Assembly: GCA_905250075.1 (NCBI GenBank) | Contig: CAJNOP010000540.1 | Coordinates: forward strand, 75,647-139,646 | Source: Rotaria sp. Silwood1 | Lineage: Eukaryota > Rotifera > Eurotatoria > Philodinida > Philodinidae | Length of the DNA stretch: 64,000 bases | Direction: 5' to 3' | Shown here: one piece after another, positions 50,947 to 63,559 of the stretch | Layout: every line of letters begins with the position of its first letter | Numbering within the stretch: the stretch's first letter is position 1 | Translations under genes and position numbers: made by a program | Notes under the pieces: generated by a model | Databases searched by the model: none | Told to the model about the DNA's origin: nothing | What the model saw: only the letters and a program-made list of their open reading frames with translations

Positions 50947-51835
50947 CAGTAAACCTCTCTAATGTGGGCACCATCGGGACCGACAGAAAGTGTCCACTTA
51001 ACGGAGGTGCCCATTATTTGGAGGTTTTGAGTTTCTTTTGTGCAATCTTTAAGTATTTAGTTTCAATCGTTCTGCAGCTGTACAGGGTGAACTTTGTCTT
51101 TACAACAATTTTTTAGCTGAAAAAATCATATATTTTCATGGAATAGCAACTTTTTTCGCAACAAAAACTTGCTTTTTCTTCAAGAATCGGACCTAATGTT
51201 GGTAAATTTTTTTCTCTGAGTAACAACTCATGCATATTTTTCATCATCAATTTTCTTTCCAATATCATTCTTAATTTTTCTTTTTTATTTCGTTACGTCG
51301 GTTTGATTCATAATCACCTAAGTATTCATGTTTACGTTTTAAAATGTTAAATACAACACCTTTTGATATTTTGTATTTGGCGGCCAAATGTCTTTGAGAT
51401 AAACAACATTTAGAATGTTTCATTAATTCAACTTTTTGAAAATGAGATAAATCAACACGTGTTGACATGATTTGATGTTACTCGCTGTTAATACAAACAC
51501 AAGGAGATGCTATACAAAGCAGTGTTACTTTTAAAAATAACCATTTTTTCTTTTAAATATGCACGATTGATTCATTCCCTTCTTATATGCATTCCATGGT
51601 TGTTTACCATAATGCAATATACATAACATCATTTTTTCTTATTCTGCACATGAGTGATAGAAAAGATGTTGCTCATATTAAAGAGGTTGTTATTGCTCAC
51701 GGGGCTGGAAATAAGCGCCTACTATCCTGAATAAGAAGGTGCCCATATTAAAGAGGCCCATTCCTAGCAAATTTCACTTGGGCGGACTTCCGACCACTCA
51801 GTATAGGGAGTTGCCTACATAGAGAGATTTTACTC
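50947..51835 (-). mobile_element. pogo/Tigger-like element, internally deleted
   Basis: Ends CAGTAAACCTCTCTAATG and inverted GAGTAAAATCTCTCTATG are flanked by TA (50945-50946, 51836-51837). The body has the typical GTGGGCACC / CGGACTTCCGACCACT words near the ends. It keeps only the N-terminal transposase exon (see next entry). At 889 bp it is far too short for a full pogo transposase and DDE domain. Confidence 0.75.
51271..51468 (-). pseudogene. CENP-B-type HTH fragment of a pogo-like transposase
   Basis: A 65-codon frame starting ATG at 51468. FQKVELMKHSKCCLSQRHLA followed by AKYKISKGVVFNILKRKHEY is a Psq/CENP-B N-terminal helix-turn-helix, the DNA-binding part of pogo/Tigger transposases. 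The DDE catalytic domain is absent downstream. It may still give a short DNA-binding peptide if transcribed. Confidence 0.65.
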
Positions 51836-51837
51836 TA

Positions 51838-52673
51838 TTTACTACAATAGAAACTGTTCGTCCTTTAATACTGTTTATTAGATTCGAAATAAGCCTTTCG
51901 ATAGAATTTTTCATACGAAGGTCATATCTCTTCTAGAATCTCATTTGTTTTGCTATCCGGGCGCGAGTTTGGTTGACAGTGGCAATTGGCTAAGAGATAC
52001 AACAGATAACAATTCCAAATGCTGACAAGCTGAAGAATCGGATTATTAGAAACTTGAAAAGAGATTTAAAATTGAAATCAACTTTGACATACGTCTACAA
52101 ATCTAATAAACCCTTAAAAATCGATATTTCAACTAAACCTTACACAGTCTATACTGCTGATATAAATCCATGATACACAGTAGTTATATAATCAGTCTTA
52201 AACAAGTATTGCTAGGCTAGCGGATAGTTATGAATATAAACCCATAAGAACGAAGACTTTTTTTTTTATCAAGAAAGTGAAAACTCTATTAATGTGAAAC
52301 AGGTGCACTCATTAGACTCATTTCTACGTAGTATAAGTCAATAGTATGGAGAGGCTGCTAGTCTCTATTAAAATAAACAGCGATTCATGAAGCACTTTAC
52401 AGAAGTCAAGTACTCGATTCATAATTGGTAGTACACGTTGGTTGTAAATTAAACAGATGAGATATAGAATATTAGGCAAAGACTGCAACGAAAAACAATA
52501 GCCGAGAATGAGTCGCAAAATTGTTTACGAGAGAAGAAAATTCTTTTTTTAAACAAAAAGAGTTGAACTTATATTAATAAATGAAATGGATAAAAAGAAA
52601 GACACAAGATACTGTAATGAAACTGTAAAATACCACGAAAAAACATTCTTTTCTTCTCTGATTTAAGAAATAT
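51838..52673. other. Spacer and eIF4G 5' region
   Basis: No gene recognised. A pyrimidine-rich AG (TTCTTTTCTTCTCTGATTTAAG, AG at about 52668) precedes the eIF4G ATG by a few bases and could be a spliced-leader or 5'-UTR acceptor. Confidence 0.4.
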
Positions 52674-55600
52674 ATGAATACAGATGAACAAAAATTTTCT
52701 TCTAACCTAGCGGCATCTTATTCACAAGCATCTGTTTTTTATATGCCAAATAATGGCATGGAACAACGTTAGATTAATCTATCACAAATTTTTTTAATAA
52801 AAACTTATATTTTCTTGTAGAATATCTTCTACAAGTAAGAAGTCAAGCACCATATCCACCACTAATGAATCTTCAACCAGTAAATAGAAAAATTTCTTTT
52901 AATTTTAAACAACAATCATTCCTATATATTTATTTAGTATATGAATCAACAAATGCCTTACGATTATTCTCAACCATTTTATGTTCCTTCAACGTTTCGG
53001 CAAAATTTTCTTATGCCTACATATAATCTACAACCAATGGTTAGTTTTCATAAAATCTTACAAGGTATTTTTCAAAACACATATAAATCTTTCTTTATAG
53101 AATCCTTCAGCGATTCCTATTATGCGATCATCGAATGACAAAATGAATTATTCATATTTTATGCTACAAAACGAGAATCCAACAAATCCACCGGAAAATA
53201 CTAATCCTCCATCAACGTCAACTGTTTATACACAACTATTTTTTCCAAGTAAAATGTTTTTATTTATGAAACAAATAAATTTCTATGTTGCGTTGTTTTT
53301 AGCAGCTTATTCAATGCCAACAAGTCATCAAGCATCACAAGTACCGCCACTAATGCCTAATCAATCACAATCACCATGGACAATATCTGGTTCACAACAA
53401 TCAACACAAATTCCTCCAACAGTTCAACATTCACAAGTAAATATATTCTGATCAGAGATGAGCACAGGACAGGACGGTGCGGCCGTCCTGTGTCCTGTCC
53501 TGTCCTGCGCGGCAGGACAGGAGGGTACATCATTTTTCGTTCTGTCCTGCCGCTCAACAGGACAGAGGTTGATTGCAGGACAGGACAGGACAGGAGGCTA
53601 AATTATTTTTCGTTCTGTCCTGCCGCTCAGCAGGACGGAGGTTGATTACAGGACAGGACAGGACAGGACAGAAAAAGTTGTCCTGTGCTCATCTGTATCT
53701 GATACTCACTATAGATGGCTGAAACGTTTAGTGTATGCTTCACTTAGTCGAAAATTAAAGATGTCGTGTTTGTCCTGCTTAATGTCCTGTCCTGTCCTGC
53801 CGCACAGGACAGGAGGGTAAGCCATTTTTCGTCCTGTCCTGCCGCTCAACAGGACAGAGGTTGACTGCAGGACAGGACAGGACAGGAGGCTAAATCATTT
53901 TTCGTTCTGTCCTGCCGCTCAGCAGGACGGAGGTTGACTACAGGACAGGGCAGGACAGGACAGAAAAAGTTGTCCTGTGCTCATCTCTGATTCTGATACA
54001 AAAAAATAAATAAAAAACTAAATATCTTTTCTAGATTGACCAACAACTAACTTTATATCCATCAACAGTGGCTTCGGGGCATAATGAAAAACAAAAAAAT
54101 ACTCCATTCGTTGTTATCGATCCGGTATCACATAAACCAGTAGAGATTTTTGCACAATCGACAACTTCGACAGTGTTGGCTACAACAAAATCATCAGTAT
54201 CTACAATAACAACAGTTAAGCATAGTTCAAATGAATCGACAAATACAGATTCAGTTGTATTGGATACAAAATCGACAAGTGATACAAATAATATTCAAAA
54301 GGAAGTTTATTCTCCACGAACATATGCTGACATGTTAGTCGAATCTTCCAGAACTCGAAAAGATGAGGTATAAAATGAACATATTACGTATTCTTCGAAA
54401 TTAAGATTTGAAAACACCGCGGATATTTGACCCAAACATGAAAAAAACGATCACATGTGAATGAGCAAAATCTTTTTGAAGTAGATTTAATTTTGAGACT
54501 GGACCAATGAAATCGATGATAATGTTAGTGAGGATGTAGCATGTGAGTGTCACCAAGTATGACTGTGTCTATGATAGTATCTTGACGATTTTGATGGATG
54601 TACGAGTTCGGATATCGAAATGAACCAAGTTCATCAAATCATATCCACGTCCTCAAGATTTTTGTTCACAATTATACTACGACATCGAAAATAACGATAC
54701 TTTAGTGCTCATTTTCTTTTCAAAAGATGTGTACGTATAATAAATAAATTATTTTAGAAAAAAAAACATTGTTACATAGCCTGAGCATTGTAGAAGACAA
54801 CGAACTTTTATTCACGTATTCATCGGAATTGTTTTTTTTCTCTATGTTTATTTAGTCTGATAATCGTATACCTGAAGTGAATAAAAGAATTAATGCAACA
54901 TCACTGACATCACAAGTAACACCATCACAATCAACAACAACAACAACAACACCTATAGCAATAATAAATGATGATAAACCTCAGGCAACACCCAAACAAC
55001 CTCTACGTTATAATCGTCAAGAACTTTTACGTATTCGTGATATTTTTGCGCCACTTCCAATGCCACAGAATCTTCCCAATCTTTCTGTTGTTATTTGTCG
55101 ATGTGATGATAATCATGCGCGTTATTCATATGCTGACAAAAATAGTCAAAGACATATAAACTCTTCATGTCCTCGGCAATTATCACCGAGTAATCATCGA
55201 TCATTAATACACGATCAAACTACTCAAAATTCAACAAGCGATTCAAGTAGTAAAACGGAAATTCGCTCATCAACTGAACCTAGTTTTAGCTATCGTATTG
55301 AAAATCCTCGCAGACCAGTCGATCAAAATAAAATCGATACTGATAATAAATTTTTACATGATGTTAGATCAATATTAAATGAATTAACATCACAAACATA
55401 TAAAAAATTACAAAAAAAAATTGCAGCATTAGAAATTAATTGTTACGAAAGATTAGAAGGATTAGTTATGATACTGCACTCTAAAGTAAATTTTCTTCTT
55501 AGCCTTCATTTAATTTTGAAAATTTTTTATTTTCTTAGGCTGTTAATGAGCCACAATATGGTTTTCTATATGCAAAATTATGTCAACAATTTCAAAACGT

Positions 55601-58600
55601 ACTGTATATTTTCACGTAGTTTCTATCATTAGTTTAAACTTATTTTGTTTTTTCCTTTCTAGACACATGTCAATGTAATAGATAAACATGGTAGATCAAA
55701 AACACATCAGTTTCGTCAAATACTATTAATATTTTGTCAAAAAGAATTCAAAAGTGATTATAGACAAGAAATTGAATATGAAAAAAGAAAACTTGAAGTC
55801 GAAGCCATAAAAGATGAGAAAATATATCGAGAAGAAACTGAAAAATTAGAAGAAGATCTTATTAAAACTAAACAAAGAAAATTAGGCAATATTCTGTAAG
55901 TATATTTATAGACTATACATCAATAATAAAAACGCAAACATGTCTTCGATAGGATTCGGAATCATTCTTACGAGGGCTATTCTATAAAATGTAAAACTTG
56001 TACATAGGATTAAGTCCTGCGAGACAAACTTTGTTCGAATTTCATTTTCTATATTTCCAGAATTTTTCAATCATTTTGAATCTCTTCCCACTTTATTTTT
56101 TACGATCTTTCATCCTGTGGAATATTCAGAACTACTCCATAGAGCTGTATTTATTAGCCGTCGAATACAAATAACCGAAAAAAAGTACCTCATAGACTTG
56201 CAGTACGAATTAAAATGTTTCATAAACAATGAAATTCAGGTTCAGATCCAAAAACAATCCAATCAGGTGGGATTGGTTTTCAAATTTTTCAACCCGATGG
56301 ACTCAAGTACATGAATTTAGAAAGTCTATGAACGATAAATTGACTAGATTGCTGTGACCTAACTTGATATCTTAGGGTTCAAGGTTTTACAGCTCCTGCT
56401 TAGAGAAACTATTTGAGTATTTATTCTTTTGAGATTAATCCAACCGAAATATTCGTTGTCTCGGCTGAATTATACTTTGATTGGTATGATCATAGAAAAT
56501 AATTCACAAAAATTCATAGGAAATTTAACTCATCGTTTTTTTCAATGGCTTTGTCTTTCACAAATGATTTCGTTCATTCAAATGTATACTGTCTTATTAA
56601 TCGCTTGGTTTGCAAAAAAATCATTGCTTTTTGCTGAAACTTCCAAAATTGTCCTAAAAATGATTAGAATAACCAGTTTTAATTAGAGTTCTGAGGAACG
56701 GTAAAATCAAGATTTTTCGAAATTGGAAACTGTCCCATAGGATTCTAGCTTTGACTTGTATAGACACATATTGTTTTAAATACAAAGAATATCATAAATT
56801 TTCTTGAATCTGATGCTTCCCAATTTCACCTGATTGAGATATTCTCGTAATCATACTATCACGTGGAACATATGCAGGTTTTAATCTAATAAGATTTATT
56901 GGAATATTAATTTCAATTTGTTTTTTCTTCGATTCGATGAATATTCTCATTAATCAAAAAGCCAATACTTTATTCGTTTCATATATGAAGATTCTTCTGA
57001 TGGCATATTATCAAAATCTACTTTTATCTTCTTGCCGTTAAAATCTGATTTACTATTAAGAAAATTCTCTTGTTTACCAATGCAAAATTGTATATGACAA
57101 AAACAAGTAAAAATAAAATCTTTTAACTATTTTAGGTTTATTGGCGAACTGTTTAAATTAACTACGGTAACCAATGCTATGATATTTGATTATATTGAAT
57201 ATTTACTTCGTGATAAAACCGATGAAGAAAATCTTGAATCTTTATGCCAACTTTTACGTTCTATTGGTAAAGAGATTGATACAAGAACTAGTCAAAGTGT
57301 ATGTTTGTTTTTGTATGTTTAACTGTTGAACTTCGAGTTTTGTTTTAGCCGACAAAGAAATATAATTTGGAAAAATATTATCGTGAATTGGATATTATTG
57401 CCAAAAAACAAAAAATATCTGCACGTATTCGTTTCATGATTCAAGAAGTTATTGAATTAAGACAAGTAAGTCGAATAATGAATACCTAACAAGTGAGAAA
57501 GTCTAAAACAGTTTCTGACCAAAGATTAGACTATTCAATATGTTTTATTCTCAGATATTGATGCTAACCATTGTTTGGTCTCTAGAGCAAGATACATGTT
57601 TCTATGCTATCCTACCGGATACACAATAGAATTTCATCGTACGTTTAAAGAAAGTCTTCCTCTAGTAACTTGCATACATCTCAGAATGGGAGATGATAAA
57701 AATTCTGATCTATTGAATCGATTTCGGAAGTGATCTGAAGCACAGATTCAATAAAACAGCTATCAATTTAAGATAATGTGCGCGAATTTTCTTCAGGGCT
57801 TTTACTTGATATAAATACAATTATCTTGATACTACGGATGCTCTTTAAAAGTAAATTAATTCTTTTCTAAAACAAAAATTTCAATTAGACTGTATCGACT
57901 GCTCGTCCTGCTGAAACTAAATCGACAGTAATTAATGAAATTGATGAACAAATGTGTGAACGACAACAATGTCGTGATCAAAATCATAGCACTGTTATTA
58001 GTAGTGTACAAGACAGTCATGGTAGTGGAATTAAACAACAATCGAGTATAGATCAGGAAGATAGAGTAGAAAATCGCTTTCATGTTGATACTTTAAGACA
58101 ATTACAATTCAATGATAAACAAAATCAAGAACCATTCGTAAGATGTCTTTCATTAGAATTCATAAATGATTCATTTTTTTTTTGATAGACAATCAATTTA
58201 GCTCCAGAACGTACATGGACAAATGGATCAGGAATTGACAAGAAACTGGAAGAAGATCATTCATTAGCCGGACGGTAAGAAAATTAGTTAAAAATTCGTT
58301 CTTCATCATTCTATTCTAATAAAAACCCGAACAAGGCATATTATTGTTCATTTTTGTGTTCTAAGAAATTCATAACACAAACATAAGCAAAGATTTTTCA
58401 AATCATACGCTAACATATTTTAGTTGAGTAGATGAGCATTGGTCTCGATTTGTTTTAAAATTTGGGAAGAGAAGGAGTGGGGGAGAGACTGAATTTTGTC
58501 AGGAAGCGGAGTCAGTACTGCAATCGAAGATCATCGAATAAGGAAAAAGTCATGAGAGATGTTGTTTGATCTTTACTTATACAAGGTATTTCATCAAAGT

Positions 58601-61600
58601 AACTTCGCATTTACGAAAAATACAGCTTATAATCGGTGTTTGTATGATATTTATTTCGTATGGAATCTAACTTTTCAACTTTAACGATCTGCATAGTTTT
58701 TACAGTTAAGTTTATAGTCCGGGCTGTAAAAGAATGATAATATTTTGTTCATTGATAGAATCATTTGTAACTAGAAACGAGTAATTCAATATCTCATAAA
58801 ACGAATATTTTAATTTCAAGTAACAATACGATATTGAGAATTTCTAAGGTTTTAAAAGTCCTGAAAAGTAAACGTTGCTATTGCGTTGAGAAGTTTAAGG
58901 AGACATCTCGCTTTCCTATACTTTTTTATATTGACTCATCAAAGTTAAACTCTCACGGTAGATACATCTCGGCAAGTCGAGAAACAGTTGTTATAGACTC
59001 AAAATTCTTGAATGCTTCTCTGTACGAGATATTGTAGTCGCAAGAGCTCAAATTGACTCGTCTATATCGCTCCCCATTCTCAGTTCCAACATGTCTGATA
59101 GAGCTGAAAAGTTTTTAACTAATACTAGACATTGTTAAATATTCGGCATCCTAGATGCTATTTAGTACAAGTAGAAAAAGTTTCAGCTCAATGAGACGCA
59201 CTACGTTGGAAAACCGGGGACGATTTTTCACATTTTTTTTGTCAAAAGTAAACCAATTTTCCAAATAGAAAGAGGACTTTTTGATGAGTATATTGATTGG
59301 GTGAGACGCGTAATCAGATTTCAATTATCGCCCTGAAAACATGTGATATTCTATATTGCATTCAGTGACTAAAGCAAAGCTACATTTACTGTGTCTAAAA
59401 TCAATTTTCAAGTTGAGAAAATTTCCTCATAAATGATTTTTCTATTTTACAAAGTCCCTCAATGAAATAAAACACAAAGGAATAGCTTTGATTGTTATTG
59501 TTTTTTGCTTATATTTAGCAGTGATAGACCACTTTCTGGTCCTATTCAGCAACTAAAAATGGAAATCGACTCATCTCAAAGTAGTGCGCCTTATCCAATT
59601 CATGGTCAACTCTCAAATGTAAGATACAGAAAACAACAAAAGAGAATTCTTTGTTTTGTTTTGTTTTACTCATTGAAATTTTCTATTTAGGAATTAGCAA
59701 GTGAAAATAGCCAACATGATCATGAGAATGCTTCACAATTAGTACTTAAAACAACAACTGATAGTGAAATAAATAGTTCAATAAATATAACTGGTACATC
59801 ATTGATGATCAATTCTCGTGAAGTTTCACATAACATTAGTTGTGAACAATCATGTAATTCATCAAATGGATCAGATGTTAGTGAAAGTATATCAACTACT
59901 AGTTTATCTACACTATTGGATGAGGAAAAAATTGAAGCTCGTATATATTCGCTTATTGATAAATATACAGAAAATGATTCGGATTTAACTGATCGATCTG
60001 TTAAAGTAAATATTCAATATACTATGATAGGAAAATTATTTTTATTTTTTTAAATTTTAGGAAGCCTTAAAAGATTTAGCTGCTTTTTATATACCAAACC
60101 TTGATCAACAAGCAATTATTGTTCGAGAATTATTTAAAAATGTATTGGAGGCTAAACCATGTGCTAGTAAAGCTGTTGGACATTTACTTGATGCTGCACT
60201 TAATGATAATGTGTTATCTACTGAAGCTTTTATTTCCGGGTATATATATATATAAATTCTTTGAAATTGAATTAAACGAAATTCCTTTTTTTTTAGTTTT
60301 AAAATGATTGTGAAAGCTGCACCAGATTATGCTGCTGACATTCCTTTAATTTGGCAATATATTGGTGGAATTATTGGTAAATTTTTATTGTTTTAGAAAA
60401 TGAAAAAATAGTTTATGTTTTTTAAGGTGCATTTATCGGTGCTTCTACATCAAACATAACATTACTTAAACCAATTTTAGAGTGTGTTCCTGATCATCAA
60501 TCAAAACAATTATTTCAATTCATAATTCTCTATGCAAAAGAATTTTCAGTAAAATAATTTCTTTTTCTATCTATGAAAAATAGGTGACTTTCTCAAGGAT
60601 TTATTTCAAAATTTGGTTCTTAACTTTGATAGTATATTAAACATAATCATTATCAGATTTCATTCTTGGTATAGAGCAAAATCAATCATAATGAATTTCT
60701 CAAGGAGTTCGAGAAAGGTTCATTTTCTCATGGTTGAGTCATATTCTGTAAAGATTCATGAAAAAGATCTTCACTATTCGGTTAAAATCAAAATCAATCT
60801 TAGATTAGCGTTAGTCTATAACGTGTATGTTTAAATTGATACATCTCTAATCTAGTAGGTGATTGGGAATGCTTTTTAAACATTTACTAGTGACGATATC
60901 AGAAAAAAAGTTCAAAAACACAAGTCAATTATCCAGTATAAAACTCAATCGTTTGTAGACGATGGATACTCAGTTTCTGTCTGATTACACCATCAACGTC
61001 GGAATTTTTCAGCAGGGAAAAACACATTCTAGTTCACAATGACTAAATCTATAAGGACTATAGAAATGAGTTTTTCTGCTAGAAAATGTTTTCAATGATT
61101 TTTGTTGAATTGATCAAATTTTTTCATGTTTTTTTTCGTATTCAACACAACTTTTACAATTTTTTCATTAGGGACAATCAATATTTTTCTATACTAGCCA
61201 ATAGAATTTCATTCAAATAATCTGATAAACATTTGCATCATGACGATATTTGGTTACTCTCACGAATATCTCGTTTTTTGGATCTTGCTTTGATTCATTC
61301 AATTTCTAAATGAATTTATTAAAAACCATAGAAAGTTGAACTAAAATTGTGAGCTTCTATTGGAATAACTTTTTTCTCGTAGTTTCGTCCTTGCACATCT
61401 CAAATACTGATATTTTCAGAATGACTGTACCTAACGATTTATATTGTCAAAAGCGAATTCAGTCACAATCATAATGAGAACATGATCTTAGTAATAATAA
61501 GAAAAACAAATTCTTTAAAACCGATATTCAGTTGGAGATCTGCAGAGAGGTTTCCATTGATTTTCATACCAAAAAGCAATTATACTGAATTATTTCTAGT

Positions 61601-63151
61601 CTCAAACACGTATACAAAACTTTTGGCAATCATCTGGCTTTTCTTTAAATGATTTACTTAAACCTGATATGATTGATTCTTCATTTTTAAATGAATATTA
61701 TTGGCTATTTGATACACCTCACATCGAACAATCAGCACAACAAGCAAAAGAAAGTCATTCTTCGCGTACCGATCCACAACTTGTTCAATTATTTACATCC
61801 GTTAATGATCAAAGTAGAACAGCAACTGATGCTGAAATAATCACTTATATTCGCGAGGTTTGAATGTCATTTTTCTTGAAGTTAATACTCATTTTACTTT
61901 TTATTTTAATAGCATATGGATCCAAATGGAAAATCTTATATTCGAAATATTGTTTTATCTTATTTGGAAGCATGTTTAATTAATCGTGATCCACAGAAGA
62001 AAATTCAAGAAGATATTGCAAAAAAACGAATGACCATACTTAATGCCATTATTGAACATAAACCCGAACGGGAAATTCAAACCATTTATGCTATTCAAAA
62101 TTTTGTTACTAAACTTGAACACCCACCGAGTATGTTGACAATAAATGTAAAGTCTATATATGAATTATCATTGAGAGAAATAAATAACGATTACTTCTGT
62201 TAAATTAAATTATTCTGTTTTCAATTAATATCGATATGATTTAAGAGTTCAGAACTGATTTGATTCTGCATAGAGAAGAACTAACATTAATCAATCAAAA
62301 TACAGGAGTTCAACTGTAGTCTCAACTTTAGATTGGCTATACTTTGCAACAAGATCTAAAATGAGTGTTAAAGTATCACGACAGAAATTTGAAAGTTCGG
62401 CGTTGGTGTTATTCTAAATATCTACGATGACAGGCCACACTCACATTGCTAGGTTTCACCTTTTTGTTCTCAACTGAATAAAACTTTGTCGAACATATAG
62501 AAATTCCTGCTTCATTTGATTGTTAATGAGACAAGGTGTCTTACAGATAAATATCAAGATAATTATCTATATATATGATAGGATATTATTAATATTTATT
62601 ATTGAAATTATGTTTTGTCACTGTCTTTTATTGAAATCTCGATAAACACGACTTATTAATACATATATTAGCTAGACATTGAACTTTTCTTCCATTGGTC
62701 TACTATATAAAGACAAGCTGCAAATATCGAATGCGTAACATTAAACTCATAAGTTTCCTGTGAAATATCGAGAAATGTTTGCAAAGAGTTTATCTCAAAA
62801 TTATTTTTGACATTGAATAGAGATGAATCATGAAAATATCCTTGAAATTCATTCAATCTAGTGATTCTTTTAGGAAAAATATATATGTTTTTTGTTATAG
62901 AAATGGCTCAACTATTATTCGATCTATTCTATGATGAAGAATGTGTAAGTAAGGATGCATTTTTTGAATGGCTGAAACATCCAGATCAATCTGAAACTGA
63001 AGGTAAAAGAAAAATTTCGCATAAAAAAAATAAATCAATCAAAAATATCTTTCGTTTAGGGCATGCCATTGTTGTAATGTCAACAAAAGATTTTTTTAGT
63101 TGGTTGCAACACGCTGAAACAAAAGTCGAAGAAGAAGAAGAAGGAAACTAA
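52674..63151 (+). CDS. EIF4G: Eukaryotic translation initiation factor 4G (eIF4G), 22 exons
   Basis: Exons: 52674-52767, 52821-52879, 52938-53039, 53101-53248, 53303-53436, 54035-54367, 54856-55485, 55539-55598, 55663-55895, 57136-57298, 57349-57465, 57889-58137, 58189-58274, 59519-59618, 59691-60005, 60061-60239, 60297-60376, 60427-60548, 61600-61857, 61913-62129, 62901-63002, 63060-63151. All frames close: 1290 residues. The N-terminus is Gln/Pro/Ser-rich. The eIF4E-binding motif YNRQELL (YxxxxL-phi) is near residue 342. MIF4G is about 451-691 (ILNELTSQTYKKL, FIGELFKL), MA3 about 925-1068 (IVRELFKNVLE), and W2 about 1080-1285, ending FFSWLQHAETKVEEEEE. It bridges the mRNA cap complex and the ribosome via eIF4A/eIF3. 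It is shorter than vertebrate eIF4G1; the lost length is N-terminal. Large introns (55896-57135, 58275-59518, 60549-61599, 62130-62900) show no further gene. Confidence 0.95.
53453..53989. mobile_element. hAT-like MITE with GGACA arrays in eIF4G intron 5
   Basis: Exact 8-bp duplication ATTCTGAT (53445-53452, 53990-53997). Ends CAGAGATGAGCACAGGACA and inverted TGTCCTGTGCTCATCTCTG. The interior is a tandem dimer of about 250-bp units, both with GGACAGGACAGGACAGGAGG tracts, CATTTTTCG-TCTGTCCTGCCGC and GTTGA-T-CAGGACAG. The first unit ends with its own CTGTGCTCATCTG at about 53682-53694. The insertion starts 17 bp after the exon 5 donor. Non-coding. Confidence 0.85.
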
Positions 63152-63336
63152 ATTCGTCTCATTAAACACGAAAAAAACAACAAAATTTGATGATTTGTTA
63201 TTAATATTCTTTCTTTGCTCCTTGCTATTACATGATGTATTTGATTTGTCATTCTCTTTATTTATTGTCTATTACATACTGAAAATACTATATCACCCAA
63301 GCATACAATTGATAATCAACTTTCTTGTCATTTGAT

Positions 63337-63526
63337 GTGGATGTGGGTGTGGGTATGGGTATAGGTGGGATGTGGGTGTGGGTGTGGGGTGTGGGTGTGA
63401 ATGTGGGTGTCGGTGTGGGTGTGGGGTGTGGATGTGAGTGTGGGCGTCGGTGGGGGTGGGGTGCGGGTGTGAGTGTGAGTGTTAACTGCATCCACACCCA
63501 CACACCCATACCCACACCCATACCCT
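63337..63526. repeat. Interstitial telomere-like hairpin 6
   Basis: About 150 bp of GTGGGTGTGGG variants (63337-63480), a spacer GTTAACTGCAT, then CCACACCCACACACCCATAC and CCACACCCATACCC. G-first, C-last as in the other five. It lies about 190 bp after the eIF4G stop and directly before a mariner remnant. Confidence 0.8.
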
Positions 63527-63559
63527 CTTATTCCCGGCGATGAAAAGTAGGTGTTGTAT

